Assembly (NCBI RefSeq): GCF_003263515.1
Contig: NZ_JYDE01000012.1
Coordinates: forward strand, 24,774-88,773
Direction of reading: 5' to 3'
DNA from: Rahnella inusitata
Lineage (GTDB): Bacteria; Pseudomonadota; Gammaproteobacteria; Enterobacterales; Enterobacteriaceae
Length of the DNA stretch: 64,000 bases
The position numbers and the translations under genes were made by a program. Below the pieces are notes generated by a model, which saw nothing but the letters and a program-made list of their open reading frames with translations, did no database searches and was not told where the DNA came from. Positions 18,800-27,631 of the stretch are shown in pieces; position 1 is the first letter of the stretch, and every line of letters starts with the position of its first letter.

Positions 18800-19528
18800 A
18801 TGAAGTCAGAAAATAACATTAACAACAACGACTTAAATTCATCACCTATTGTTGTCGCACTAGATTACGCTGATAAATCCTCCGCGCTGGCATTCGCCGA
18901 TAAAATCGATCCGCGTGATTGCCGTCTGAAAATTGGCAAAGAAATGTTTACCCACTTCGGTCCGCAGATGGTCAAAGATTTGCAGTCACGCGGCTTCGAC
19001 GTTTTTCTGGACCTGAAATTCCACGATATTCCTAACACCACGGCGCGCGCGGTGGCCGCCGCTGCCGACCTCGGCGTGTGGATGGTGAATGTGCACGCCA
19101 GCGGTGGCGCGCGCATGATGACGGCGGCGAAAGAGGCGCTGGTGCCCTTTGGTAAAGATGCACCGCTCCTTATCGCCGTCACCGTGCTGACCAGCATGGA
19201 AAGCAGCGATCTGGCCGATCTGGGTATTACGTTATCTCCGGCAGATTACGCCGGGCGTCTGGCGCGTCTGACCAGAGACTGCGGTCTGGATGGCGTCGTG
19301 TGTTCCGCTCAGGAAGCGACAGGTTTCAAATCTGCCCTCGGCAGCGCGTTCCAGCTGGTGACCCCCGGTATCCGACCTGCTGGCAGTAAAGCCGACGATC
19401 AGCGCCGTGTGATGACGCCGCAGGAAGCACTGGCCGCCGGTGTGGATTACATGGTGATTGGCCGTCCGATCACGCAGTCGGCCGATCCGGCGCAGACCTT
19501 GCATGACATCCGCGATTCACTGCGTTAA
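18800..19528 (+). CDS. pyrF: Orotidine 5'-phosphate decarboxylase
   Basis: Last step of UMP synthesis. TIM-barrel of 242 residues with the catalytic [10 protein letters not shown] motif (Asp71, Lys73, Asp76), the phosphate-binding [17 protein letters not shown] and [15 protein letters not shown] is preceded by GAGG. It is followed after 12 bp by yciH, the conserved pyrF-yciH pair. Confidence 0.97.
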   Translation: MKSENNINNNDLNSSPIVVALDYADKSSALAFADKIDPRDCRLKIGKEMFTHFGPQMVKDLQSRGFDVFLDLKFHDIPNTTARAVAAAADLGVWMVNVHASGGARMMTAAKEALVPFGKDAPLLIAVTVLTSMESSDLADLGITLSPADYAGRLARLTRDCGLDGVVCSAQEATGFKSALGSAFQLVTPGIRPAGSKADDQRRVMTPQEALAAGVDYMVIGRPITQSADPAQTLHDIRDSLR

Positions 19529-19540
19529 GAAGAGGCTACG

Positions 19541-19870
19541 ATGAGCAACGATAACAACAGTCGTTTAGTTTATTCGACCGACAGCGGCAGAATAGATGAG
19601 CCCAAGGCCGCCGTCGTTCGCCCGAAAGGCGACGGCATTGTGCGCATTCAGCGTCAGACCAGTGGCCGTAAAGGCAAAGGCGTCTGTCTGATAACCGGTG
19701 TGGATCTGGATGATGCGGTGCTGGAGAAGCTGGCGGCAGAGTTGAAAAAGAAATGCGGCTGTGGCGGTGCGGTGAAAGAGGGAGTGATTGAGATCCAGGG
19801 CGACAAGCGCGATCTGCTCAAACAACTGCTCGAAGCGAAAGGCATGAAAGTGAAGCTGGCTGGCGGGTAA
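19541..19870 (+). CDS. yciH: YciH, SUI1-domain (eIF1-like) translation factor homologue
   Basis: 109 residues with a C-terminal SUI1/eIF1 fold (RIQRQTSGRKGKGVCLITGV, then LAAELKKKCGCGGAVKEG). E. coli YciH can influence fidelity of initiation-codon choice and has been linked to translation control under stress. It is probably co-transcribed with pyrF (12-bp gap). Confidence 0.94.
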   Translation: MSNDNNSRLVYSTDSGRIDEPKAAVVRPKGDGIVRIQRQTSGRKGKGVCLITGVDLDDAVLEKLAAELKKKCGCGGAVKEGVIEIQGDKRDLLKQLLEAKGMKVKLAGG

Positions 19871-19877
19871 AGAAACA

Positions 19878-19912
19878 AGATGCTGCGCTATTCACAAGCG
19901 CAGCGTCTTTTC
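19878..19912. terminator. Terminator between yciH and osmB
   Basis: AGATGCTGCGCT and AGCGCAGCGTCTTTTCT form a hairpin with a short T run on the plus strand, between the convergent ends of yciH and osmB. Confidence 0.8.
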
Positions 19913-19932
19913 TGTTTAGTTTTTTCTTATAC

Positions 19933-20151
19933 TTATTTACTAACCTGATGACCCACAATACCACCGACTGCTGCGCCACCTAACGTACCTAATGTACTGC
20001 CGTCAGTCAGAACCGCACCACCAAGTGCACCGGCACCGGCACCAATCGCCGTGTTACGGTCACGTTTAGACCAGTTACCACAAGCGGTAACAGACATTGC
20101 TAAAGTCAGAACCAGTGCAATACTGGCAACGCGTTTATTTACGAGCATCAT
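19933..20151 (-). CDS. osmB: OsmB, osmotically inducible glycine-zipper lipoprotein
   Basis: 72-residue outer-membrane lipoprotein, the E. coli length. A signal peptide with lipobox ends in SVTACG, and the mature part contains NTAIGAGAGALGGAV and GTLGGAAVGGIVGHQ, a glycine zipper. In E. coli osmB is induced by osmotic stress, RpoS and Rcs. Start ATG 20149-20151 is chosen because GAGGA lies 8 bp upstream; twelve more in-frame codons exist upstream. Confidence 0.94.
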   Translation of the reverse strand: MMLVNKRVASIALVLTLAMSVTACGNWSKRDRNTAIGAGAGALGGAVLTDGSTLGTLGGAAVGGIVGHQVSK

Positions 20152-20554
20152 AGTTATCTTCCTCAAAGGATTAACGTTCAGCATCATTCATAAGTATAGG
20201 TAACCTGCGGCGTTTTCACCGTATTTCACCTTGTAATCCTTCACGCGACTCACGAATTTCTCAGCTGTTCCGAACCTTTATTCATAATTTGTATCATCCG
20301 GACGCACTTTTGCATCCGTTGAATAAAAATAGTGAATTTACTATTCATTCACTAGGTGAATAATCTTAATTCACCAGCAGGCTGCGCCCGTGGAGCACAA
20401 AAGACTAAAAACCGGCGTTGTTCTCGCCTCACTTCTGTCCGCACGGGCACTTTTGCGTTTGCAGCAGATCTGTACGCACTCTTTAGCGAATTCCCCCATA
20501 CCTGCGACCTCCTGCCGCCCAGACAATAGATCATCGACAGACGAGGGAACCAAT
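20152..20554. other. osmB - araD-like intergenic region
   Basis: About 400 bp between divergent osmB and the AraD-like gene. It contains two adjacent perfect inverted repeats (separate entry). An open frame through 20390-20554 in front of the epimerase has no similarity and is not counted as coding. Confidence 0.6.
20330..20375. promoter_or_regulatory. Two tandem inverted repeats, candidate operator pair
   Basis: TAGTGAAT-N9-ATTCACTA (20330-20354) is followed immediately by GGTGAAT-N7-ATTCACC (20355-20375). Both share the half-site GTGAAT/ATTCAC, and their centres are 23 bp apart. This arrangement is typical of a dimeric repressor binding two sites. It lies ~180 bp upstream of the AraD-like start. 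The regulator is unknown; YciT, encoded nearby, is one possibility. Confidence 0.5.
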
Positions 20555-21250
20555 ATGCTGAAACAACTGAAAGAGCAGGTACTGGAGGCCAATCTTGCAC
20601 TGCCTCGCCATAATCTGGTGACCTTTACCTGGGGAAACGTCAGTGCTGTAGACCGCCAGCAGGGGCTGATTGTTATCAAGCCGTCCGGCGTGGAATACGA
20701 GCACATGGGCGTGGAGGATATGGTGGTGGTGGAACTGGAGACCGGCAAAGTCATTGAGGGCAGTAAAAAACCGTCTTCCGATACCGATACCCACCGCGTG
20801 CTGTACCTGAATTTTCCCGAAGCGGGCGGGATCGTGCATACGCATTCGCGCCACGCGACTATCTGGGCGCAGGCGGGCATTGATATTCCGGCGTGGGGTA
20901 CAACGCATGCGGACTATTTCTACGGTAATATTCCCTGTACACGTCTTATGACCGAAGCGGAAATTGCCGGACGTTACGAATGGGAAACCGGTGAAGTGAT
21001 TGTTAAAACCTTTGCTGAACGCCACCTGTCACCTGCCGATGTTCCGGCAGTCCTGGTGCATTCTCACGGGCCGTTTACGTGGGGAAAAGATGCAGATAAT
21101 GCGGTACACAACGCCGTGGTGCTGGAAGAAATCGCCTATATGGGCATTTTCTCCCGTCAGTTAACGCCGCAGTTGCCGGACATGCAGCCGCAGTTGCTCG
21201 ATAAACACTATCTGCGTAAACATGGGAAGAACGCTTACTACGGACAGTAA
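20555..21250 (+). CDS. L-ribulose-5-phosphate 4-epimerase (AraD/UlaF/SgbE family)
   Basis: 231-residue class II aldolase-fold epimerase converting L-ribulose 5-phosphate to D-xylulose 5-phosphate. Zinc ligands His95, His97 and His171 ([16 protein letters not shown]), Asp120 and Tyr229 (YYGQ end) are all conserved at E. coli AraD numbering. Start ATG follows GAGGGAACC. It stands alone, without araA/araB or the ula/sgb genes, inserted between osmB and yciT where E. coli has none. Its substrate therefore may come from ascorbate, arabinose or another L-sugar route encoded elsewhere. Which paralogue (AraD, UlaF, SgbE) cannot be settled from sequence alone. Confidence 0.88.
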   Translation: MLKQLKEQVLEANLALPRHNLVTFTWGNVSAVDRQQGLIVIKPSGVEYEHMGVEDMVVVELETGKVIEGSKKPSSDTDTHRVLYLNFPEAGGIVHTHSRHATIWAQAGIDIPAWGTTHADYFYGNIPCTRLMTEAEIAGRYEWETGEVIVKTFAERHLSPADVPAVLVHSHGPFTWGKDADNAVHNAVVLEEIAYMGIFSRQLTPQLPDMQPQLLDKHYLRKHGKNAYYGQ

Positions 21251-21274
21251 ATCCTCGCAGGAACAGAGAAAAAG

Positions 21275-22018
21275 TCAGCCGACCAGGCTGACTTTAATGC
21301 CTGAGCCTGAAAGCTCCCGCTGATATTCTTCTGCTAACATCTCATCCGTAATCACGCGACTGAACGCGCTCACCGGCCCCAGCGAATTAAGGTTGATTTG
21401 GCCGAATTTTGACGAATCCGTCAGCACGATATTCTCCGCACCTTTCGCGACCACCGCATTGACGATATCTGCCCGCAGCATATCCCGGCCTGTGAATCCG
21501 GTAGAAACGGTAAAGCCGTCGACGCCCATAAAGGCTTTGCTGAAGTTCATCTGTTGCAAACACATTTTAGTCAGCGGCCCGACCACGGTCTGGCTGGTTT
21601 TCTGGTACATTCCGCCGAGTAAGACCACCTCGCACGGCATACTTTTCAGTAATGACGCCACGTAGCTGCTGACGGTGATCACCGTCAGGTTCTTCTTATC
21701 AGAAAGATATTGTGCCAGCAGGGCAATGCTGCTGCCGCTTTCGAAAAAGACTGTTTCGCTGTCACGGATAAGCGACGCTGCGAATTTCGCCAGTTTCTGT
21801 TTCTGCGCGAAGTTCGACAACATGCGCGTATCCACATCGTCGGTCTGAATGGCAACGGCAAAACCGTGCGCACGGCGCAGATAATGACGCTGTTCCAGCT
21901 GGGTGAGATCGTGACGGATCGTCACTTCCGATACCTGACAAATTTCCGACAGCTCACTGACGCTGATCCGTTGTTTATCGTTCACCCATTGCAAAATAAG
22001 TTGCTGTCTGTCGTTCAT
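21275..22018 (-). CDS. yciT: YciT, DeoR-family transcriptional regulator
   Basis: 247 residues with an N-terminal DeoR helix-turn-helix (ISVSELSEICQVSEVTIRHD) and a C-terminal sugar-phosphate sensor domain (FFESGSSIALLAQYL, TGFTGRDMLRADIVNAV). Similarity to E. coli YciT runs through the whole protein, and the position near osmB is conserved. E. coli YciT has been associated with osmolarity-dependent control; the effector is unknown. Here it lies just downstream of ybiW on the same strand (61 bp from its stop) and convergent with the AraD-like gene, so it may now regulate local sugar genes (inference). Confidence 0.88.
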   Translation of the reverse strand: MNDRQQLILQWVNDKQRISVSELSEICQVSEVTIRHDLTQLEQRHYLRRAHGFAVAIQTDDVDTRMLSNFAQKQKLAKFAASLIRDSETVFFESGSSIALLAQYLSDKKNLTVITVSSYVASLLKSMPCEVVLLGGMYQKTSQTVVGPLTKMCLQQMNFSKAFMGVDGFTVSTGFTGRDMLRADIVNAVVAKGAENIVLTDSSKFGQINLNSLGPVSAFSRVITDEMLAEEYQRELSGSGIKVSLVG

Positions 22019-22079
22019 AATTGCCCGAAAATACGGACGGCCGCAGCCGCCCCGGTAAAGTTAAAATCTGATCTGAACA

Positions 22080-24512
22080 TTAAAGCGTATGTTCAGTGCG
22101 GGCGATAATATCATCCTGAGCCTCAGGGGATAAAGCCGTAAAGAACGCAGAGTAACCGGCCACGCGCACCACCAGATCGCGGTAGTTTTGCGGCTCTTCC
22201 CGCGCGTTGAGCAACGTCTCGCGGGAAACGATATTGTACTGAACGTGCCAGCCACGATGCTCCTCAAAGAATGTCCGCAACATCAGCATCAGCGTCTGAC
22301 GGTCCGTTTCATTTTCCAGCGATGCCGGATTGAGTTTCTGATTCAGCAGCACGCCCCCGAGTATCGCTTCCGTCGGGAGCTTACCCAGAGAGTTAAACAC
22401 TGCCGTCGGCCCCAGATGATCGGTGCCGGACGCCGGGCTGGCGCCTTCTGCCAGCGGAGTGTACGCTTTTCTGCCGTCCGGCGTGGCCGTTGTGCCCGCC
22501 CCAAACGGCACGTTGGCGGAAATCGATGACGTGCCCGCATAATAGGTGCCGCCAATCGGGCCGCGTCCGAAACGGGTGTTGTGATAATTGGCCAACTCGT
22601 CGATATAACACTGATAGGCGCGCACCAGCAGTTGATCGACATCGTCATGATCGTTGCCGTATTTTTCTGCACCGTTAATCAAACGCTGACGCAGACGTTC
22701 TCCGTCCAGCCCCGCGTAATCAGACGCCAGTGCATCTGCCAGTTCCTTCTGACCAATCGTACCCTGGTCGAATACCAGTTTTTTGACCGCCGCCAGACTG
22801 TTGCCCAGATTGGCGATCCCGACCTGCAAACCTGACACCCAGTCGTACTTCGCACCCCCTTGCTTGATGGTTTTACCGCGCTCGATACAATCATCCACCA
22901 GCGCCGAACACAGAATATCCTGCGCGTTTTCCTCCAGCACCGTATCGACCACGCACTCAATTTCGATAGATTTCCGCGTGTAATAGCGGATTTGATCATC
23001 CCACTGTGCGAAGACCTGTTCGAAATTCTCGAAATTATTCTGCGATAAACCGCGCCCTTGGGGCAGGAAACAGGTGCGACTTTTCGCATCCTGACCCTGT
23101 TCCAGGGCCGCCAGCATCACTCGGGCGAAGTTGATGAAACTCATGCCGGTGCAGCGGTAACCCCATTTGCCACCGACTGCCGTTTCGATACAACCGATGG
23201 CGGCGTAATCGTAGGCATCTTCTTTTTCGACACCCAGTTTGATGAACTCAGGAATGACGATTTCATCGTTGTTGAACGCAGGCATCCCGAAACCACAGCG
23301 GATCACCTGCACACAGGCGTCGAGGAAATCGGCGCTCATTCCTGCGTGATAACGCACGCTCAGATTCGGTTGGGTGGAACGCAGCTGCCCGCAGGATTCC
23401 AGCACCGCGTAAGAAAGTGGATTCACTGCATCTGCCGCCACGCCGTGATGCAGAATCTGGCCGCCGATGGTGACATTCTGATACAGCGGGCTGCCCGCCG
23501 ATGCTTTCGAATGCGTGCCGGAGCGGATCTTGTTCACCTCCAGCAATTTTAGCCAACAGCTTTGCAGCAGCTCGATCGCCTGACAACGTTCAAGCGTTTG
23601 CTCAAGCTCGACGTCGCGGCGGTAGAACGGATACAAATATTGGTCCATACGCCCGAAGGAAACGGAGTGGCCGTTGGACTCGATCTGCAAAATCAGCTGG
23701 ATGAAGTAGCACAGTTGTAACGCCTGCCAGAAATTCTTCGGCGGCTGATGGGCGATGATGTCGCAGTTGGCGGCAATAGTCAGCAGTTCGGCGCGACGGC
23801 TTTCCCGCGTTTCCGTTTCCGCCATGTCCCGCGCCAGCGCGGCAAAGCGTGCAATGTGGTCGCTCACCGCCGCCAGCGTGATATCAATGGCTTTCAGCAA
23901 TTGCTCTTTGTGCAAGTCCTCCCAGTCGGTCAGGTTAATACGGCTGCGACGCTCATCGACTTTGTGGCGCAATCCCTCCAGCCCCAGTTCCAGCAGCAGG
24001 GGGAAATTCACTGCCAGATGGGCGTCGCCGGAGGTCATATTGCCTTCGGCTTTGACGATGCCGCTGTCGAGCAGCGCTTTCTGTTCGTCGGTAAACATCC
24101 CATAGCAGCGGTCCTGCACCGTCTGGCCGCGCCACCATGGGCAGATGTCGTGCAGAATTTTTTTATTAGCTTCGCTGACCGCAAAACCCGCGCCCGGACG
24201 GTCGGCCAGCGCATCGATTTCGCTCTCGATCCAGCCGACGGTGTATTCAGGGAAAATCGGCGCGGCGCGCACTTCGCTGGCCTGATTGCCGACAATCAGC
24301 TCGTCGTGTTTGATCCAGATAGTGCGCTGGCGCAGATGTTCGGCCAGCGCCAGGGCGCGGCGTACTGCCAGCGGTTTATCGGCATGTTGCTGATAAACCT
24401 GCGTGTAATGCAGTGCGCGTTCGGTACACACCGGCGGTTTGACGATGTGGATCAGCGCTTCTTTGTGCGCGCGGATACGGCTGGCAAGGGTATTCAGATT
24501 CAGCTGGGTCAT
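22080..24512 (-). CDS. ybiW: YbiW-type glycyl-radical enzyme (formate acetyltransferase/dehydratase family)
   Basis: 810 residues, the E. coli YbiW length. It is a glycyl-radical enzyme of the pyruvate formate-lyase superfamily, with catalytic Cys441 in AIGCIETAVGG and the C-terminal radical loop VRVAGYSAFF with Gly786. Annotated as a PFL-like enzyme, but the single active-site Cys followed by Ile-Glu is the CIE pattern of the diol/glycerol dehydratase and hydroxyproline dehydratase branch, so true PFL activity is doubtful. The start is ATG 24510-24512 (MTQLNLN), with AGAGGAT 8 bp upstream. It follows ybiY by 5 bp; the radical must be installed by YbiY and is oxygen-sensitive, so function is anaerobic. 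Confidence 0.93.
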   Translation of the reverse strand: MTQLNLNTLASRIRAHKEALIHIVKPPVCTERALHYTQVYQQHADKPLAVRRALALAEHLRQRTIWIKHDELIVGNQASEVRAAPIFPEYTVGWIESEIDALADRPGAGFAVSEANKKILHDICPWWRGQTVQDRCYGMFTDEQKALLDSGIVKAEGNMTSGDAHLAVNFPLLLELGLEGLRHKVDERRSRINLTDWEDLHKEQLLKAIDITLAAVSDHIARFAALARDMAETETRESRRAELLTIAANCDIIAHQPPKNFWQALQLCYFIQLILQIESNGHSVSFGRMDQYLYPFYRRDVELEQTLERCQAIELLQSCWLKLLEVNKIRSGTHSKASAGSPLYQNVTIGGQILHHGVAADAVNPLSYAVLESCGQLRSTQPNLSVRYHAGMSADFLDACVQVIRCGFGMPAFNNDEIVIPEFIKLGVEKEDAYDYAAIGCIETAVGGKWGYRCTGMSFINFARVMLAALEQGQDAKSRTCFLPQGRGLSQNNFENFEQVFAQWDDQIRYYTRKSIEIECVVDTVLEENAQDILCSALVDDCIERGKTIKQGGAKYDWVSGLQVGIANLGNSLAAVKKLVFDQGTIGQKELADALASDYAGLDGERLRQRLINGAEKYGNDHDDVDQLLVRAYQCYIDELANYHNTRFGRGPIGGTYYAGTSSISANVPFGAGTTATPDGRKAYTPLAEGASPASGTDHLGPTAVFNSLGKLPTEAILGGVLLNQKLNPASLENETDRQTLMLMLRTFFEEHRGWHVQYNIVSRETLLNAREEPQNYRDLVVRVAGYSAFFTALSPEAQDDIIARTEHTL

Positions 24513-24517
24513 TATTT

Positions 24518-25417
24518 TTATCCTCTTAACTGTACACAAAGCCCTTTTCCGGCGGCGTATTCCTGGGCGAACGTCAACAGATCGGGGTCATTTAACGGCT
24601 GGCGTGGCGCCAGATAAGGTTGTCCGAGCAGGACATATTTGTTAATGCCGAGGGTGTGATAGGGCAAAAAGTGAATCGCTTCGCAGCCCGTTTCGTCAGC
24701 GGCGAAATCAACTATCTGGCGGACTGATGCCCGGTCGGCGTTGAAATCAGGGATCAGCGGGACGCGGACGACGATCTTTTGCCCGGCTGCAGCCAGCCGA
24801 CGAAAATTATCCAGCACCCGTTTCGCCGACCCGCCGGTCAGGCGGTTGAACGGCGCATCGTCGACATGTTTTAAATCCGCCAGCAGCAAATCCAGCGCAC
24901 CGAGCGAAGGCTCAATGTACTTCCACGGCACATGCAGACAGCTTTCCACCGCCGTGTGCAAACCTTCCTGACGACAGCGTTGCAGCAGCGTCAGCGCCGT
25001 TTGTGGCTGCATAAAAGGCTCACCGCCGGAGAGCGTTACGCCACCGCCGGTGCGTTGATAAAACGGCTTGTCGCGCAGGATTTGCTTCATCAGGGCATCG
25101 ATATCGGTTTCTTCACCGCACGCGCTCAGCGCACCGGCCGGGCAAACCTGTTCCAGCTGGCATAAATCACTGACCAGAAAGTGTTCACGATGGATCTGAA
25201 TGCCTCCGTCTGCCAACGTCACTGCGTGGGGAAACGCCTGCGCACAGTGCTGGCAACCGGCGCTGCAAAGGCGGGAATCGAACAGCACATCGGGTCTGGC
25301 CGAGCGGCTTTCAGGGTTCTGACACCACGTACAGCTCAGTGAACAGCCTTTGAGAAACACCACCGTGCGGATCCCCGGACCATCATGGGTGGAATAACGC
25401 TGCACGTTGAAAATCAT
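24518..25417 (-). CDS. ybiY: YbiY, radical-SAM glycyl-radical enzyme activase
   Basis: 299 residues. The N-terminal radical-SAM cluster motif is [15 protein letters not shown] (CxxxCxxC), followed by an inserted ferredoxin-like pair of [4Fe-4S] motifs ([28 protein letters not shown]) as in non-PFL activases, and [15 protein letters not shown] for SAM binding. It abstracts hydrogen from the Gly of YbiW using 5'-deoxyadenosyl radical. It is the first gene of a ybiY-ybiW operon and is divergent from fsa, with a shared regulatory region containing an FNR-like site. Confidence 0.93.
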   Translation of the reverse strand: MIFNVQRYSTHDGPGIRTVVFLKGCSLSCTWCQNPESRSARPDVLFDSRLCSAGCQHCAQAFPHAVTLADGGIQIHREHFLVSDLCQLEQVCPAGALSACGEETDIDALMKQILRDKPFYQRTGGGVTLSGGEPFMQPQTALTLLQRCRQEGLHTAVESCLHVPWKYIEPSLGALDLLLADLKHVDDAPFNRLTGGSAKRVLDNFRRLAAAGQKIVVRVPLIPDFNADRASVRQIVDFAADETGCEAIHFLPYHTLGINKYVLLGQPYLAPRQPLNDPDLLTFAQEYAAGKGLCVQLRG

Positions 25418-25459
25418 ACCGACACTCCCGTTGCTAATCTATTCATTCACAATCTATTT

Positions 25460-25475
25460 ACTTTCATTCGAAAGT
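25460..25475. promoter_or_regulatory. Palindrome ACTTTC-N4-GAAAGT, candidate DeoR-type operator
   Basis: Perfect 6-bp arms ACTTTC/GAAAGT in the ybiY-fsa intergenic region. Several DeoR-family sugar regulators (GlpR, AgaR, UlaR) bind CTTTC/GAAAG-type sequences, so this could be a site for YciT or a relative. Position suits control of ybiY. Weak evidence from one copy. Confidence 0.4.
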
Positions 25476-25478
25476 GAT

Positions 25479-25492
25479 TTGACAGTGATCAA
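25479..25492. promoter_or_regulatory. FNR-like box upstream of ybiY/fsa
   Basis: TTGACAGTGATCAA differs at one base from the FNR consensus TTGAT-N4-ATCAA. It is 62-75 bp upstream of the ybiY start codon, compatible with class II activation at about -41. Anaerobic activation is what an oxygen-sensitive glycyl-radical system would need. Confidence 0.6.
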
Positions 25493-25561
25493 CAAACCCT
25501 GCGCTTGCTGGCGTACAATCTGTGAACTTTGCATTCGCTCACAGGTTTCAAGGAGAGAGTT

Positions 25562-26227
25562 ATGGAGTTGTATCTCGATACTGCCGATGTCATTGCGGTT
25601 AAACGTCTTTCACGCATTTTGCCGTTGCAGGGTGTGACCACCAATCCGAGCATCGTGGCGAAAGAAGGGAAATCGCTGTGGGATGTGTTGCCTGCGCTGC
25701 GTGATGCCCTTGGCGGCACCGGAAAATTATTTGCTCAGGTGATGGCATCCGACGCCGAACAGATGGTTGCTGAAGCGCTGTTGTTGTCGCAGCGGGTTTC
25801 TGGTCTGGTGGTAAAAATTCCGGTGACCAGCGAAGGTTTGGCGGCGATTAAAAAGCTGAAAGGCATGAATATTCCGACCCTCGGCACCGCGGTTTATGGC
25901 GCAGGTCAGGGTTTATTATCGGCGCTGGCCGGTGCGGAATATGTTGCACCATACGTTAACCGTCTGGACGCGCAGGGCGGCGACGGCATTGCGATGGTGA
26001 AGGAATTACAGACGCTGCTCAGCCTGCACGCGCCGCAGTCAAAAGTGCTGGCGGCGAGTTTCAGAACGCCACGTCAGGCGATCGATTGTCTGCTGGCAGG
26101 CTGCCAGTCGATCACCTTGCCGGTAGAGATTGCTGAACAGCTGCTTAACACGCCCGCCGTGCAGTCTGCGGTAGAGAAGTTCGATGCCGACTGGCGTCAG
26201 GCATTCGGCACGACCACGCTCAGCTGA
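25562..26227 (+). CDS. fsa: Fructose-6-phosphate aldolase
   Basis: 221-residue transaldolase-like class I aldolase that cleaves fructose 6-phosphate to dihydroxyacetone and glyceraldehyde 3-phosphate, also active on other dihydroxyacetone adducts. The Schiff-base Lys85 ([10 protein letters not shown]) and Tyr131 ([15 protein letters not shown]) are at E. coli FsaA numbering. ATG follows AAGGAGAGAG. It is divergent from ybiY; E. coli fsaA is likewise next to ybiY-ybiW, so the association is conserved although its metabolic reason is not established. Confidence 0.93.
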   Translation: MELYLDTADVIAVKRLSRILPLQGVTTNPSIVAKEGKSLWDVLPALRDALGGTGKLFAQVMASDAEQMVAEALLLSQRVSGLVVKIPVTSEGLAAIKKLKGMNIPTLGTAVYGAGQGLLSALAGAEYVAPYVNRLDAQGGDGIAMVKELQTLLSLHAPQSKVLAASFRTPRQAIDCLLAGCQSITLPVEIAEQLLNTPAVQSAVEKFDADWRQAFGTTTLS

Positions 26228-26389
26228 TCTTTCTTCGCTTCCCTTTTACATTTACCTCCACCCGCACAGGCGACTGTTGCGGGTTTTTTGTTTCTGAGGG
26301 TTAAGAATTTTCGTACTAATAATCCTAAAATGTGATTTCGCGCCGAAATTAATTATTGACGCGATAAATTAATAAAACTCCTGATCTAA

Positions 26390-26414
26390 AAAATAGAAAC
26401 ATCGTTTCATTTTA
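26390..26414. promoter_or_regulatory. KdgR-like operator upstream of kdgT
   Basis: AATAGAAACATCGTTTCATT contains perfect arms GAAAC-ATC-GTTTC in an A/T frame. This fits the KdgR box (AATRAAAYNNYRTTTCATTT-like) that controls pectin/ketodeoxygluconate genes in enterobacteria. It is ~85 bp upstream of the kdgT start. Confidence 0.7.
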
Positions 26415-26498
26415 TGATTGGCGTCACTTTTATAAGCCTGAGGAATGGATAACGTAGCGGCATTCGGTAACACGTTACTTTTACATCAGGTGGAAAAT

Positions 26499-27494
26499 AT
26501 GCACATTAAACGAGCGATAGAAAAAATCCCTGGCGGGATGATGTTAGTTCCTCTCTTCATCGGTGCGCTGTGCCATACGTTTGCCCCGGACTCAGGTAAA
26601 TATTTCGGTTCATTCACTAACGGTCTGATCACCGGCACCGTGCCGATTCTGGCGGTATGGTTCTTCTGCATGGGTGCGTCGATCAAACTGAGCGCGACCG
26701 GGACGGTGCTGCGTAAATCCGGCACGCTGGTGGTGACCAAAATTGCCGTGGCGTGGATTGTGGCGGCGGTGGCATCGCGCTTCATGCCGGAAAACGGCGT
26801 CGAGTTCGGCTTCTTTGCCGGGCTGTCAGTTCTGGCGCTGGTCGCGTCGATGGACATGACTAACGGCGGGCTGTACGCCTCGGTGATGCAACAATATGGC
26901 ACCAAAGAAGAGGCGGGCGCTTTCGTGCTGATGTCTCTGGAATCCGGCCCGCTGATGACCATGATTATCCTCGGCACCGCCGGTATTGCCTCTTTCGAAC
27001 CGCACGTTTTCGTCGGCGCGGTGCTGCCGTTCCTGATCGGTTTTGGCTTAGGGAATCTGGATCCTGAACTGCGTGAATTCTTCAGCAAAGCGGTACAAAC
27101 GCTGATCCCGTTCTTCGCCTTTGCGCTCGGCAACACCATCAACCTGACGGTTATCGCACAAACCGGCCTGCTGGGTGTGTTGCTGGGCGTTTCAGTGATT
27201 ATCCTGACCGGTATTCCGTTAATTCTGGCCGATAAATTCATCGGCGGCGGTGACGGTACGGCGGGTATTGCGGCTTCAAGCTCTGCGGGCGCTGCGGTCG
27301 CTACTCCGGTACTGATCGCCGAGATGGTGCCACAGTTTAAAGCGGTGGCTCCGGCAGCGACGGCACTGGTCGCCACATCGGTTATCGTCACCTCGATATT
27401 AGTTCCGATACTGACTGCGATGTGGTCACGGAGAGTGAAAAACAAGGCAATCAAAGGGAAAGTCGCGATGGATGTGGTGGCGAATATTAAATGA
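26499..27494 (+). CDS. kdgT: 2-keto-3-deoxygluconate:H+ symporter
   Basis: 331 residues, KdgT family, about ten membrane segments. It imports 2-keto-3-deoxy-D-gluconate, an intermediate of pectin and hexuronate breakdown. Family signatures include [19 protein letters not shown] at the N-terminus and [18 protein letters not shown] near the C-terminus. ATG 26499 is chosen over the longer frame (26445) because AGGTGGA lies just upstream and the length then matches the E. coli protein (327). The KdgR-like box upstream supports the substrate. Confidence 0.93.
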   Translation: MHIKRAIEKIPGGMMLVPLFIGALCHTFAPDSGKYFGSFTNGLITGTVPILAVWFFCMGASIKLSATGTVLRKSGTLVVTKIAVAWIVAAVASRFMPENGVEFGFFAGLSVLALVASMDMTNGGLYASVMQQYGTKEEAGAFVLMSLESGPLMTMIILGTAGIASFEPHVFVGAVLPFLIGFGLGNLDPELREFFSKAVQTLIPFFAFALGNTINLTVIAQTGLLGVLLGVSVIILTGIPLILADKFIGGGDGTAGIAASSSAGAAVATPVLIAEMVPQFKAVAPAATALVATSVIVTSILVPILTAMWSRRVKNKAIKGKVAMDVVANIK

Positions 27495-27502
27495 TTGTTT
27501 TA

Positions 27503-27546
27503 CAGGGGCTGCTGCGCATTACCTTCACGCAGTGCCGCAGCCCCTG
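27503..27546. terminator. GC-rich hairpin between kdgT and lsrK
   Basis: CAGGGGCTGCTGCG pairs with CGCAGTGCCGCAGCCCCTG in the 137-bp gap between convergent kdgT and lsrK. There is no T run, so it may be Rho-aided or an mRNA 3' stabiliser rather than a classical terminator. Confidence 0.5.
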
Positions 27547-27631
27547 GTCTTAAGGCCGCTGCGCTCAGCAAGATTTTTGGTCGCGCTGTATCACCTTTCT
27601 AAAGAAAAAAGCCGCCGATGCCCAGTCCGCA

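Noticed and set aside
20390..20554. Longer N-terminus for the AraD-like epimerase
   Set aside because: The extra 55 codons are arginine/leucine-rich without similarity, and the ATG at 20555 has a good ribosome site and gives the exact family length.
25512..25551. CRP site TGTGAACTTTGC...CGCTCACA upstream of fsa
   Set aside because: The TGTGA and TCACA halves are separated by 13 bp instead of 6.
26486..27454. 322-codon minus-strand open frame opposite kdgT
   Set aside because: kdgT has matching length, family motifs, ribosome site and a KdgR-like box; the antisense product is not family-like.
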